A stretch of DNA of 64,000 nt, taken from contig OY969789.1 of NCBI GenBank assembly GCA_963703085.1, positions 682,001 through 746,000 on the forward strand, given 5' to 3'. The translations under genes were made by a program, and so were the position numbers. The DNA comes from DATAEG01 sp963703085. GTDB lineage: Bacteria; Actinomycetota; Actinomycetes; Mycobacteriales; Jatrophihabitantaceae. Shown here one piece after another: positions 25,796 through 35,089 of the stretch (its first letter is position 1; every line of letters starts with the position of its first letter). The notes under the pieces are model-generated. The model was given only the letters and a program-made list of their open reading frames with translations. It was not told the DNA's origin and searched no databases.

Positions 25796-26794
25796 TCAGC
25801 GGCCAAGGAGCCGGACGACGGCTCGTTCCAGAATCTCTTGGCGCCGCGGGTCGTTCGGCTTCAGCTTGTCGGCGCGAGCCACGGCCCGGTCGATCGTGAC
25901 TCCATCCAGGTAGAGATCGATGACCCGCTCGTCGACGTAGGACCCGCGCGCCACCGTCGGTGTGTTGCCCAGATGATCGGCGACCTGCCGCATCGCCGCC
26001 GCTACCGCCCGCTTCCGGGTCTGCTGCGTGTCGGCCGGCAGCCGGGCGAGCGCGACCGCGGCATGCACGGTGCCGTGCCAGGTGCGGAAGTCCTTGGCGG
26101 TCATCTCCGCACCGAGCAGTGCGCGCAGATACTCGTTCACCTCACCGGCCGAGATCGCGCGCCACGACCGCGGCCCGCGATACGCCAGCAGCGTCGTGCC
26201 GCCGCGGCGCCGGCGCATCGCCTCGATGCTCGCCACTACAACGGGATCGGCGATCTCGATCTGCTGGGGCACGCCGGATTTGGCGGTGAACTCGAACAAC
26301 ATCCCCTTGCCTCGCCGGGTGACGTGCCTGCGCTCCAACGTGGTCAGGCCGTAGGAGCCGTTCTCGCTGGCGTAAGTGTCGGACCCGATCCGGAAGTAGC
26401 CCAGATCCAGCAGCCGGAACGCAGTCGCCATGGCGCGCTCGACCGGCATCCCCTCGAGCAGCAACGCTTCTACGACCTGCTCGCGCGCCGACGGCAGCCG
26501 CCTCGCGACAGTCAACACCCGGTCGTACTTGAGCCGATCTCGCTTGATCCGCCAGTCCGGGTGATACAGGTACTGACGCCGGCCCCGCGCATCCGTGCCG
26601 ACCGCCTGGATGTGCCCGTTGGGCACCGCACAGATCCACACGTTCTGCCAGGCAGGCGGGATGACCAACGCTTTGATGCGAGCCACCTGCTCGGCCGGCA
26701 GCGGGCGACCGTACTCGTCGAGGTAGGCGAATCCGCGCCCGACCCGGCGTCTCGTCCATCCGATGCCTGTGGGCGCTACCGTCCGCAGCCGCAT
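25796..26794 (-). CDS. DNA topoisomerase IB
   Basis: This 332-residue poxvirus-like type IB enzyme has YLDEYGRPL and the IPPAWQNVWIC N-terminal block. The catalytic domain includes RRHVTRRGKGMLFEF, KDFRTWHGT and the tyrosine segment GSYVDERVIDLY. It relaxes supercoils by a 3'-phosphotyrosine nick. It is an accessory enzyme in bacteria that have gyrase. It is the last gene of a minus-strand run, 18 bp after the PIG-L gene. Confidence 0.93.
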   Translation of the reverse strand: MRLRTVAPTGIGWTRRRVGRGFAYLDEYGRPLPAEQVARIKALVIPPAWQNVWICAVPNGHIQAVGTDARGRRQYLYHPDWRIKRDRLKYDRVLTVARRLPSAREQVVEALLLEGMPVERAMATAFRLLDLGYFRIGSDTYASENGSYGLTTLERRHVTRRGKGMLFEFTAKSGVPQQIEIADPVVVASIEAMRRRRGGTTLLAYRGPRSWRAISAGEVNEYLRALLGAEMTAKDFRTWHGTVHAAVALARLPADTQQTRKRAVAAAMRQVADHLGNTPTVARGSYVDERVIDLYLDGVTIDRAVARADKLKPNDPRRQEILERAVVRLLGR

Positions 26795-26812
26795 CGACTC
26801 ACCGCCGCCCGC

Positions 26813-27598
26813 TCACCGGAAGTAGAGCTCATCATCGCCGACCAGTCGGTCCAACGCCCATTGTGGAATCACCGCGTCGCGACCGGTCGTCTCGTCCGGA
26901 GCGAGCTGGCTGCCGAAGCATTCCGCAGCTGCTGCCTTGCGCTTCTGCGCATGCTCGTCCAGCACGAGTCGGACCGCCCGGTGCCAGGGCAGCACCCCCT
27001 GGTCGGGACGGGCCCAGTGCAATCCCCAGATAGGCACCTCGATGTGCTGTACCGGCAGGACCTGCAAGGCGTCGATGACAGCGTCGGCGACGATCTCGTG
27101 ATCGGTGTGTCCGTCGTACCGCCAGGGAGTCACCACGACATCGTGCGCGTTCAGATGACGCACGACGGCGCGACTGACCTCAGCCTGTTGGCGCACCAGT
27201 TGCCCGTCGCCGAGACCGAGCCGGACCAACTGGCCGTCCCCGATCCCGAGCTCGCCGAGCGCGGCACGGCTCTCGGCGATGCGGGTCGGTCCGAGCCGGT
27301 CGGGCTTCCATCGCGCCGAGCCAGGATGGCTCGCCTCGCCGTCGGTCACCACCAGAACCAGCACCCGGCGACCGTGCTGCACCGCCGCATGCAGCAGCCC
27401 ACCGCTGCCCAGCACCTCGTCGTCCGGATGCGGCGCGACCACCAGCAACCGGTCGCCAGGCGGAACAAGTTCGTCAAGCTCGACGGTGGGCGTCTGCTGC
27501 CATTGTTCGGCTGAGCGCCATTCCTCGGCCGAGGTGCCGGTGCCGAAGACGGCCCGGTTCGCCGTGGCTGCAGGGTCCGGATCGCCGGCCGGTGTCAT
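26813..27598 (-). CDS. PIG-L/LmbE family deacetylase
   Basis: This 261-residue enzyme has the zinc site PHPDDE and GHTDHE of N-acetylglucosaminyl deacetylases. Relatives include MshB and antibiotic deacetylases. The substrate is unknown; the sequence TDGEASHPGS follows the first motif as in sugar deacetylases. Its ATG overlaps the stop of a short upstream ORF (ATGA). Confidence 0.88.
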   Translation of the reverse strand: MTPAGDPDPAATANRAVFGTGTSAEEWRSAEQWQQTPTVELDELVPPGDRLLVVAPHPDDEVLGSGGLLHAAVQHGRRVLVLVVTDGEASHPGSARWKPDRLGPTRIAESRAALGELGIGDGQLVRLGLGDGQLVRQQAEVSRAVVRHLNAHDVVVTPWRYDGHTDHEIVADAVIDALQVLPVQHIEVPIWGLHWARPDQGVLPWHRAVRLVLDEHAQKRKAAAAECFGSQLAPDETTGRDAVIPQWALDRLVGDDELYFR

Positions 27599-27840
27599 GC
27601 CACGGCCCGATCGGTACTACTCGATCTGCGCAGGGGGAACACGCTGTCGCCCTCCTTCGGGTCGGATCGACGCGTGCCCGGCTCGCTTGCCGGGGATACC
27701 CGGGTGCTCGGCCAGCATCCGACGCATTCGTCGATGTCAGCCGGCCGCAGTTTCGAGCCGTTGCGTGCAACCGTACTCAGCCATGACGACGTGCCGGACC
27801 CGGCGGCCGCCGGCGCGCTGCGGTTGCTACCGCAGCGCAT
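27595..27840 (-). CDS. Small hypothetical ORF coupled to PIG-L (81 aa)
   Basis: The frame starts at ATG 27840, inside the end of the FAD reductase gene, and ends at TGA overlapping the PIG-L ATG. Composition is serine/arginine-rich with a single ECVGCW patch and nothing recognisable. The coupling is its only support; the real content of this 228-bp gap may be untranslated. Confidence 0.25.
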   Translation of the reverse strand: MRCGSNRSAPAAAGSGTSSWLSTVARNGSKLRPADIDECVGCWPSTRVSPASEPGTRRSDPKEGDSVFPLRRSSSTDRAVA

Positions 27841-29056
27841 CTGCCATCGGCCTGGCCGGGTCGGCCAGCACGTCGAGATCGACCGGCCGATTCGCGGTGA
27901 TCAGCGCCTTGATGTCGTCGACGACGTCCCACACGTTGACGTTCATGCCGGCCAGCACGCGCCCGTCGGACAACCAGAACGCGACGAATTCCCGCCCAGG
28001 TACGTCGCCGCGGAACAGCACCCGGTCGTAGTCGCCCGGCTCGACGTACCCGAGGTACTCCATCCCCAGGTCGTACTGATCGGTGAAGAAGTACGGCAAC
28101 TCGGCGTAGCTGGCCGGCGATCCGATCATCGAGGCGGCTGCTGCGCCAGGCTGGTTGAGCGCGTTGGCCCAGTGCTCCACCCGGATCTGCCGTCCCAGCA
28201 ACGGATGGCGCGCATTGGCAACGTCCCCGGCGGCGAACACGTCCGGGTCGTCGGTGCGCAGCGACTCGTCGACGACCACGCCGTTGTCGACGGTCAAGCC
28301 GGCCGCCTCGGCGAGAGCGGTGTTGGGCGCGGCACCGATACCCACGACGACGAGGTCGGCGGGGATGTGCTCGTCGTCGGCGAGCCGGACGCCGGTTGCG
28401 CGCCCACCGATCGTGCTGATCTCGGCAAGCTGCACCCCCAGTCGCAGGTCGACGCCATTCTGGCGGTGCAGGTCGGCGAAGATCTGCGCCACTTCTGGGC
28501 CGAGCACCCGCAGCAACGGCAGCTCGGCGGACTCCACGACGGTGACCTCGACGTTCGCGGCACGCGCCGCCGCAGTCACCTCCAGACCGATCCAACCGGC
28601 GCCGATGACCACCATCCGCGACGCAGCCGCAATCGCGGCCTTCAACTCGTCGGAGTCCTCGATGGTGCGCAGGTAATGCACTGCCTGGGCGTCGCCACCG
28701 GGGACGGGCAGCCGCCGTGGGCTCGCGCCAGTGGCCAGCAGCAGCTTGGTGTACTGCAGCAACGAGCCGTCGTCGAGCTGTACCGAGTGGGCGGCCCGGT
28801 CGATCGCCTCGACCCGGGTGCCCGGGCGCAGTTCGATGTCGTGCTCGGCGTACCAATCGGCGGGATGGACGAACACCGAGTCGCGCTCGTCGTCCCCCTT
28901 GAGCACACCCTTGGACAGCGGAGGCCGCTCGTAGGGCAGCTGATCTTCTGCGCCGACGAGCACGAGTCGCCCGGCGTATCCCTGTTCGCGTAACGCTTCG
29001 GCCGCCTTGGCACCGGCAAGCCCGGCGCCGACGATCACGAACGCGGTATCAGCCAT
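27827..29056 (-). CDS. FAD-dependent NAD(P)H-ferredoxin reductase family oxidoreductase
   Basis: This 409-residue flavoprotein has FAD and NAD(P)H dinucleotide motifs (VIVGAGLAGAKAA, VVIGAGWIGLE), PYERPPLSKGVL, TGASPR and VFAAGDVAN. It belongs to the ferredoxin-NAD reductase group that passes electrons to Rieske or ferredoxin partners. It follows efeB by 12 bp on the same strand, so it may be induced by iron shortage and supply reducing power, although that is inference from position. Confidence 0.9.
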   Translation of the reverse strand: MADTAFVIVGAGLAGAKAAEALREQGYAGRLVLVGAEDQLPYERPPLSKGVLKGDDERDSVFVHPADWYAEHDIELRPGTRVEAIDRAAHSVQLDDGSLLQYTKLLLATGASPRRLPVPGGDAQAVHYLRTIEDSDELKAAIAAASRMVVIGAGWIGLEVTAAARAANVEVTVVESAELPLLRVLGPEVAQIFADLHRQNGVDLRLGVQLAEISTIGGRATGVRLADDEHIPADLVVVGIGAAPNTALAEAAGLTVDNGVVVDESLRTDDPDVFAAGDVANARHPLLGRQIRVEHWANALNQPGAAAASMIGSPASYAELPYFFTDQYDLGMEYLGYVEPGDYDRVLFRGDVPGREFVAFWLSDGRVLAGMNVNVWDVVDDIKALITANRPVDLDVLADPARPMADALR

Positions 29057-29068
29057 GGGCTCATCCTG

Positions 29069-30361
29069 CTACGCGAAGAGTGCTTTGCCGAACCAGTCGC
29101 CGGCCTCTGTGACGCCTGGCGGAACCGCGAACAGCCCACCGCCGGTGTGCCGGACGTATTCGTTCATCAGGTCCGACGCGGCAAGCTTCTGCTGGATCGG
29201 GATGAACTGCCGGTCCGGGTCCTTGTTGAAGCAGATGAAAAACAGTCCGGCGTCGAGCTGGCCGGTCGCCGGATCGGTGCCGTCGGTGTAGGAGTAGCCC
29301 CGGCGCAGGATCCGTTGTCCGCCGTGCGCGTCCGGCCCGGCGAGGCGGATGTGGGAATGCGCGTCGATGACGAGGTCGCCGGACTTGTGCTTCGCGGTCA
29401 GGTTCACCGGGTCGAACTCGCCGTGGCCGGTCAGCGGCGCACCAGTGTCCTTGACCCGGCCGAAGATCCTTTCCTGGTCGGCGAGGAAGTCGGCATCCCA
29501 TGACTCGATGAGCATCCGGATCCGGCGCGCCACGAGGTAACTGCCGCCGCTCATCCAGGCCTGGTCGGTGTCCTTGCCGACCCAGACGTAGTCGGTCATG
29601 TCGTCCGCGTTCTCGGACTTCAGATTGTTGGTGCCGTCCTTGAACCCGAACAGGTTTCGCGGCGTCGACTGGGCAGTGCTGGTGGAGGACGTGCGGCCGA
29701 ACCCGAGTTGCGACCAGCGCAGCACGACGGTGCCGCGGCCGATCCGGGCGAAGTTGCGGATGACGTGGAAGGCCACCTGCGGGTCGTTGGCGCACGCCTG
29801 CACACACAAGTCGCCGCCGGTCTTGCTCGGAACCAGCGCGTCGCCGGCGAAGGCCGGGAGCTCGCGCAGTGCGGCCGGTCGCTTATCTGCCAACCCGAAG
29901 CGCTTGTCGAACAGGGACGGGCCGAACCCGACCGTGATCGTCAGGTCGGCGGGGTCCAGGCCGAGCGCCTCGCCGGTGTCCACGGCCGGGTTCTGCGGAA
30001 GTGTCTCGGTCGCGCCGATCGGCTGGCCCGCGGTCATCCGGGCAGCCGCGGCGGACCACGCACCGAGCAGACCGGTGAGTGCCGAGCGATCAGCGGTGGT
30101 CACGTCGAACGCCGCGAACGCAAGGCGGTCCTGCGCCGGCGTGGCGATGCCGGCCTGCCGCGGGCCGTAGAACGGCACCATGTTCGGCCGGTCCGCTCCC
30201 GGATCGCTCCCGGTCCGCTCCGGCTCCGTGGCGCGGGCAACCCCGAAACCCGCCGCCCCGCTGGCGACCACCGCGCCCGCGCCGGTGATGGCGGCACGGC
30301 TCAGGAACGACCGGCGGCTGACGCCCCCCGGTCGCTCCTCGTTCGGTGGCGAGGTGCTCAT
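29069..30361 (-). CDS. efeB: Deferrochelatase/DyP-type peroxidase EfeB
   Basis: This 430-residue exported heme enzyme has a twin-arginine signal (SRRSFLSRAAITGAG). The DyP signature is GFKDGTNN, with a heme-binding histidine in IDAHSHIR and an arginine in RRGYSYTDG. EfeB extracts iron from heme or oxidises ferrous iron for EfeUO. It starts 6 bp after efeO, so the three genes form one unit. The length is typical for actinobacteria. Confidence 0.94.
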   Translation of the reverse strand: MSTSPPNEERPGGVSRRSFLSRAAITGAGAVVASGAAGFGVARATEPERTGSDPGADRPNMVPFYGPRQAGIATPAQDRLAFAAFDVTTADRSALTGLLGAWSAAAARMTAGQPIGATETLPQNPAVDTGEALGLDPADLTITVGFGPSLFDKRFGLADKRPAALRELPAFAGDALVPSKTGGDLCVQACANDPQVAFHVIRNFARIGRGTVVLRWSQLGFGRTSSTSTAQSTPRNLFGFKDGTNNLKSENADDMTDYVWVGKDTDQAWMSGGSYLVARRIRMLIESWDADFLADQERIFGRVKDTGAPLTGHGEFDPVNLTAKHKSGDLVIDAHSHIRLAGPDAHGGQRILRRGYSYTDGTDPATGQLDAGLFFICFNKDPDRQFIPIQQKLAASDLMNEYVRHTGGGLFAVPPGVTEAGDWFGKALFA

Positions 30362-30367
30362 CTGCGG

Positions 30368-31558
30368 CTAGGAGTTGACGACCTTGCCGGCCACCTTGGA
30401 CAGCGGCTCGAACACCGCCTGCAGCTCTTGGGCGAGTTTGGTGGTGTCCGCGGAGGTGAGTGCGGTGAACGTCTTGTAGCCGGAAATCTGGCTGCCGTCT
30501 GCGAACGTCTTCAACAGGCTGTCTACGTTTCCGAACGCCGACTTGATCGTGGCGCTCAGGGCCGGATCGATCTTCTGCATGCCCGGCTCGAGGAAATAGA
30601 ACGCCTGCTCCGAACCCTCGATGTTGGCAGCGAAGTCGACCAGGTCGATGTGCGAGTACCGCTCCTCCTCACCCTGGATCTTGGTCTTCGACGCCTCCTC
30701 CAACAGGCCGACCGCGCCGTTGGCCAGCTCCGCCGGTTGGAATCCGGAGAGACCGTTCACCAGGCTCTGCAGCTTCTTCACATTGGCCAGCAGGCCGTTA
30801 CCCAGGCCGCTGAGCCCCGCGGCCGTCTTGTCCTGATACAGCGCCTTCTCAATGCGGTGGAAGCCCGTCCACTTCGCCGCCGGGACGTCGCCGGCCCGGG
30901 CGTCGATGGCCGGATCGAGGTCCGGGAACGACTCCGCGACCGGTTCGATCCGCTCGTAGTAGGGCCGCGCCTTGACATACGCGCTCTTCGCCGCAGCGAG
31001 ATTGCCGCTCTGCAGTGCCGTATTGAGCGTGGTGACCGTAGCGACGAGCGTGGACACCTGCGCGGTGACGTAGTCCTTGTACTGCTTCGCTCCGTCCACC
31101 AGGAGCTGATGGGTGGTGGTGTTGGCGGCGGATGTCGCCTTTCCGGTGACCCGCAACGGGGACTTCTCTGCCGTCGCACCGGGGCAGTACAGGGTGTACG
31201 TGCCTGGCTGCATCTCGATGGAGAACGAGCCGCTGAAGCCCGGCGGCATGTTCTCCTTCTCGCCCAGGATCCGCTCTTCACTCAGCACTTCGAGCTCGGA
31301 GACGGCGGTGGCGTCCTTGTTGGTGATCTTGAAGGTCAATGGCCCGGCGTTGTAGGAGGTGTGCTGCGCGGTGCACCCGCTCGAGGTGATCGTGACTGCG
31401 ACCGTGCGCAGATCTGCCGGCGCAGCGCTGCCCTTCGAGTTGCCCTTCGTGTCCTTCGTGTCGTGCTTCGCCGAACTACTGCAACCAGCTAGCGCTGCCG
31501 CAGCGACGGCGATTACCGCAACGACGACGCCGCTGCGCGCGGAAGGTGAACCGATCAC
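30368..31558 (-). CDS. efeO: Iron uptake lipoprotein EfeO (cupredoxin plus M75)
   Basis: This 396-residue protein has a lipobox LAGCSSS, so it is a lipoprotein. A cupredoxin-like N-domain (GPLTFKITNKDATAVSELEVL, YTLYCPG) is followed by a peptidase M75/imelysin domain with GFHRIEKALYQ (HxxE). It delivers iron to EfeU. GTG 31558 has GGAGGAG six bases before it, which decides against the earlier ATG 31615. Confidence 0.94.
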   Translation of the reverse strand: MIGSPSARSGVVVAVIAVAAAALAGCSSSAKHDTKDTKGNSKGSAAPADLRTVAVTITSSGCTAQHTSYNAGPLTFKITNKDATAVSELEVLSEERILGEKENMPPGFSGSFSIEMQPGTYTLYCPGATAEKSPLRVTGKATSAANTTTHQLLVDGAKQYKDYVTAQVSTLVATVTTLNTALQSGNLAAAKSAYVKARPYYERIEPVAESFPDLDPAIDARAGDVPAAKWTGFHRIEKALYQDKTAAGLSGLGNGLLANVKKLQSLVNGLSGFQPAELANGAVGLLEEASKTKIQGEEERYSHIDLVDFAANIEGSEQAFYFLEPGMQKIDPALSATIKSAFGNVDSLLKTFADGSQISGYKTFTALTSADTTKLAQELQAVFEPLSKVAGKVVNS

Positions 31559-31601
31559 GAAAGCTCCTCCAGAAACAGGGATGGGTAACAGGGCGAGCGG
31601 G

Positions 31602-33248
31602 CTAGCGACGGGCACTCACGCCAGTCATCGCGCGGATGCCCGGCCGCGGTGATGGCGCGGACTTGCTCGGGATGGCCCACGGACGCCGACGCAGTCGACC
31701 GACCCCGAACACCGCGCACACCGCTGCAGCCGCGGCTGCAGCAACCAGCAGGCCGCCGCCCAGGTGCTGCACCAACGAGCGGCGCTCGGTCGTCGCGACG
31801 TCATGACGTGCTGTGGCCGCTGCGGTCGCCTTCCCCTTCGCGGTGGCAGTCATCGTGACCGACCGGACCGGCTCGGCCAGCGCCGAGGTGACCGATGCGA
31901 ATTTCGCGGTGGCGACAGTGACCGTGCTGCGGCCCAGGTCGAGCACGCGTCCGGTCGACTCGTCCAGCCAGACGGTGGCCGTGACGGTGGTCGTGTAGGT
32001 GACTGGCACGGTCGGGCGTTCGGTGCCGGAGTTGACGCCCAACGGCAGCCGGCCGCCGTTCGCCGTCGCTGCTTGGGCCAGAGTGAGCGTGGCGGGCAGG
32101 CCGCTCGGCGCCGGCGCGGACCCGGTCGCCTCGACCTGGTCGGCCGCCCGACCATCGTGCTGCGTGGTCGAGACGATCCGGCCGGTCCACGTCTGCCGGG
32201 TGCCGCCGACGGTGTCCACAACGGTGACCTGCCCGTTGCCGCGGCGGCTGGCGCTGACTGCGGCGACCTGGTCCACCGGCTTGGCCCCGGAAGCCAACAC
32301 GCCGGCAAGCGACGTCGAGTAAGGCATCGACTCGGTGGCTGCGACGGCCGGCTTGTCCGGCGACCAGAGCAACGCGCCGAGGCCGGCGACGAGACACACC
32401 ACAGCAACGCAAGCACCGCCGATGGCGAGCTTGCGAGCCGGTGCGGGCCGTCCGGGCGGCCAGGCCACGTAGAGCCCGACCGGGATCAGGTACACCAGCC
32501 AGACGATGAGTTCGGCGGCGACCGGCCGCGGCTGCCAGCCGAGCATCCCGGTCAGCAGCGAGGACTGCACCGAGCCGGGATGGACCAGCCAGGTGAGATC
32601 CAAGGTGCGGCCCTGCCCGGCATTCAACCAACCTGCCTCGTGCGCGGTATGAGCGGCGGAGACCAGCAGACCCGCCGCCACCAGGACCAGAACCAGACCG
32701 GTGGCGCGGAAGAACTTCGACAGGTTGATGCGCACGCCGCCGCGGTAGATCCCATAGCCGAGCAGCACCGCGACGAGGATTCCCAACGCTGCGCCGCCGC
32801 CGGAGGCAACCGGCGAGGCGCTCTGGTTGAACGCCGCGAGCAGGAAGACGGCCGTTTCAAATCCTTCGCGCAGCACGGCCAGGAACGCCATGAAGACCAG
32901 CGCTCCCCCGCCGCCGCTGACGATGGCGGCGTCGGCAGCACCTTCCAGTTGCTTCTTCAGACCGCGGGAGTTCCGCTTCATCCACACGACCATGTAGGTG
33001 ACCATCGCGACCGCGACGAGACCGACGACCGTCTCCAGGCCCTCTTGCTGGCGGGTCGGCAGCTCGGCGGACAACACCTTCAACCCGATGCCGACGATCG
33101 CGCAGAGTCCAATGGCAACGCCGACGCCGATCCACACCAGCCGCAGCAGGTCCTTGCGCCCGCGCTGCCGGAGGAACGCCGCGACGATGCCCACGATCAG
33201 CGCCGCCTCGAGGCCCTCACGAAGGCCGATCACGAAGGTGGGCAGCAT
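31602..33248 (-). CDS. efeU: Iron permease EfeU (FTR1) with a long C-terminal extension
   Basis: This 548-residue protein has a seven-helix FTR1 permease in its first half with both REXXE motifs (REGLEAAL and REGFETAV). The second half is unusual: about 220 residues after residue 300 form an exported-looking threonine/valine-rich domain, closed by a final helix and RRRPW tail. E. coli EfeU is about 280 residues. ATG 33248 has GAGGA five bases upstream, and a DtxR/IdeR-like box lies before it. Confidence 0.92.
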   Translation of the reverse strand: MLPTFVIGLREGLEAALIVGIVAAFLRQRGRKDLLRLVWIGVGVAIGLCAIVGIGLKVLSAELPTRQQEGLETVVGLVAVAMVTYMVVWMKRNSRGLKKQLEGAADAAIVSGGGGALVFMAFLAVLREGFETAVFLLAAFNQSASPVASGGGAALGILVAVLLGYGIYRGGVRINLSKFFRATGLVLVLVAAGLLVSAAHTAHEAGWLNAGQGRTLDLTWLVHPGSVQSSLLTGMLGWQPRPVAAELIVWLVYLIPVGLYVAWPPGRPAPARKLAIGGACVAVVCLVAGLGALLWSPDKPAVAATESMPYSTSLAGVLASGAKPVDQVAAVSASRRGNGQVTVVDTVGGTRQTWTGRIVSTTQHDGRAADQVEATGSAPAPSGLPATLTLAQAATANGGRLPLGVNSGTERPTVPVTYTTTVTATVWLDESTGRVLDLGRSTVTVATAKFASVTSALAEPVRSVTMTATAKGKATAAATARHDVATTERRSLVQHLGGGLLVAAAAAAAVCAVFGVGRLRRRPWAIPSKSAPSPRPGIRAMTGVSARR

Positions 33249-33273
33249 GGGATCCTCGGCAGTCAGATCGTAG

Positions 33274-33292
33274 TAAGGATTGCCTAACCTAT
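33274..33292 (-). promoter_or_regulatory. DtxR/IdeR-like iron box upstream of efeU
   Basis: On the minus strand this reads ATAGGTTAGGCAATCCTTA, matching the IdeR consensus TTAGGTTAGGCTAACCTAA at 15 of 19 positions by eye, with strong dyad symmetry. It is 26 bp from the efeU ATG, where Fe-bound repressor would block expression. Confidence 0.72.
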
Positions 33293-33345
33293 CCGACGAT
33301 AGCCGACGGCGGCGCGGTGCGCGCCCCCGGACCCGATGGCGAGGC

Positions 33346-34197
33346 TCACAGCGGCCGGCGCCCTGCGGCACGGCCATGATCCACCGGAGCGACGAAGGCG
33401 GTAGCAACCGCGCCTCCGACCGCCAACGCGAACCCCGCCAGCGCAGCGATGCGATGCCCCGGCCGGGTCGCGTCGGAGAGCAAGACCAAGCCGATGACGG
33501 ACGGGACCACCGTGTCCGTGGCGAAGGTCAGTGCTGTCATGGTCGTCACTGCGCCGCGCTGCAGTGCCATCGCGAACAGCAACGTGCCGAGAATGCCGCC
33601 CACCACCACGGCCGCCAGCGCCGGGTCGGCCAGCACGTGCCAGCGATGCGGCGGGATCCGCAACGTGCGGGCACCGAGCGCGACGACGGAAAAGGCCAGC
33701 CCGCTGCAGAAGGCGAGCCCGGCCGTCGCCCACTGCCCGACCCGCCGCGCGCAGAGCGCACCGAGGGCGATGCACGGCAGCAACGTGAGCAGCAATACGG
33801 CCCGCCAGGTGGTGCTGGTCGGCTGCACCGACTCCGGCGCTGCGGACAGTGCCAGCAGCACCAGACCCGCACCGAGCGCAGCAAGTGCCAGCAGTCCCTG
33901 ACGGCCGATGTGCGAGCCGAGCCGCACTGCGATAAGGGCGGTCACTCCCACACTGGCCGCCACGGTCGACTGCACGAAGAACAATGGCAGTCGCTGCAGC
34001 GCCGCGGCAGCGGCCGCGAAGCCCACTACGTCCAGTGCCATGGCAGCCAAGAAGAGCGGCTGCAGACCGAGCCTCAGCAGCAATGTGGGATCGAGCCGGC
34101 TGGAGGTCTTCGACCGGCGAGCCGTGATCGTCTCCATGATCGACGCCACGCCATAGCTCACGGCTGCGACGAGCGCCGCGAGGAGGCCCAGGAGCAT
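33346..34197 (-). CDS. DMT-type integral membrane protein
   Basis: This 283-residue protein has ten closely spaced hydrophobic helices in two halves, as in DMT/EamA-type transporters (SYGVASIMETITARR, PLFFVQSTVAASVGVTALIAVRLG, FAMALQRGAVTTMTALTFATDTVVPSVIGL). The substrate is unknown. It sits between efeU and DUF3618 on the same strand with normal start ATG 34197. Confidence 0.75.
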   Translation of the reverse strand: MLLGLLAALVAAVSYGVASIMETITARRSKTSSRLDPTLLLRLGLQPLFLAAMALDVVGFAAAAAALQRLPLFFVQSTVAASVGVTALIAVRLGSHIGRQGLLALAALGAGLVLLALSAAPESVQPTSTTWRAVLLLTLLPCIALGALCARRVGQWATAGLAFCSGLAFSVVALGARTLRIPPHRWHVLADPALAAVVVGGILGTLLFAMALQRGAVTTMTALTFATDTVVPSVIGLVLLSDATRPGHRIAALAGFALAVGGAVATAFVAPVDHGRAAGRRPL

Positions 34198-34213
34198 CGC
34201 TCCCTACCGCAGC

Positions 34214-34459
34214 TCAGCCGGAGTGTCGGCTACGGCGGATCCGCGATACGACGAGCAGCACGACGACGCCGGCCACCGTGCCACCGATGATCTTCTTTCC
34301 CTGCGGTGACCTGGCCCGTTCGAGCAGATTGCTCTTCGTCGTGGCGATGATGCGCTTGGGGCTTGCCTTGTCCGCCAGCTGGTCCAACGAGGTCGCCAAC
34401 GCCGCACGGGCCTGCTCGATCTCCCGTTCGATGTCTGCGGTGCTCTGCTTGTCCGCCAC
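34214..34459 (-). CDS. DUF3618 family membrane protein
   Basis: This 81-residue protein has an acidic/basic N-terminal helix (ADIEREIEQARAALATSLDQLADKASPKRI) characteristic of DUF3618 and a C-terminal membrane helix (GGTVAGVVVLLVVSRI). GTG 34459 follows GGAGG at seven bases. It is divergent from bcp, the order also seen in mycobacteria (Rv2520c-Rv2521). The function is unknown. Confidence 0.85.
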   Translation of the reverse strand: MADKQSTADIEREIEQARAALATSLDQLADKASPKRIIATTKSNLLERARSPQGKKIIGGTVAGVVVLLVVSRIRRSRHSG

Positions 34460-34543
34460 GCAGGTTCCTCCTCCACAGACCACAACCAGCCGCGGCGTGG
34501 TGCCCGCGCCGCGGCTACAGACTAGCCGGGTACGTTGCGGTGC

Positions 34544-35011
34544 ATGAGCGAACGGTTGACGGTCGGAGACCCGGCACCAGACTTCACCTTGTCAGACGAC
34601 ACCGGCGAGCGCGTCACCCTGTCCGCCTTTCGCGGCAAGCGCGTCGTCATCTACTTCTACCCGGCCGCGATGACACCGGGCTGCACGACGCAGGCCTGCG
34701 ACTTCCGGGACAACTTCAGTGAGTTCGAGAAAGCCGGATTCCAGGTCGTGGGCGTCTCACCCGACCAGCCGGCGAAGCTGGCGAAATTCCGGGAGAAGGA
34801 ACAGCTCACCTTTCCGCTGTTGTCCGACCCGGAGCACACCGTGCTGGAGGCCTATGGCGCGTACGGCGAGAAGACGCTCTACGGCAGAAAGATCACTGGC
34901 GTCATCCGGTCCACCGTCGTGGTCGGTGCTGACGGGATGGTCGAGAGGGCCATGTACAACGTCAGGGCCACCGGCCACGTCGAGAAGCTGCGCAGGGAGC
35001 TGCAGATCTGA
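34544..35011 (+). CDS. bcp: Thioredoxin-dependent peroxiredoxin Bcp
   Basis: This 155-residue AhpC/TSA-type enzyme reduces hydroperoxides. The peroxidatic cysteine is in AMTPGCTTQACDF, which also has the resolving cysteine five residues on, as in PrxQ/Bcp. The rest (FPLLSDPEHTVLEAYGAYGEK) is standard. ATG 34544 is used. Its downstream neighbour is the odd tRNA-Leu. Confidence 0.95.
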   Translation: MSERLTVGDPAPDFTLSDDTGERVTLSAFRGKRVVIYFYPAAMTPGCTTQACDFRDNFSEFEKAGFQVVGVSPDQPAKLAKFREKEQLTFPLLSDPEHTVLEAYGAYGEKTLYGRKITGVIRSTVVVGADGMVERAMYNVRATGHVEKLRRELQI

Positions 35012-35089
35012 CGCACACCCCGGCGATCTCGTAGTTTGTATTCCGGGTTCCCGCGCATCGCGAACGCAGCGAGCGATGTGGCGGGGTGA

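Noticed and set aside
32000..33287. Long plus-strand frame opposite efeU
   Set aside because: EfeU has both REXXE motifs and helices on the minus strand; the opposite frame has random composition.
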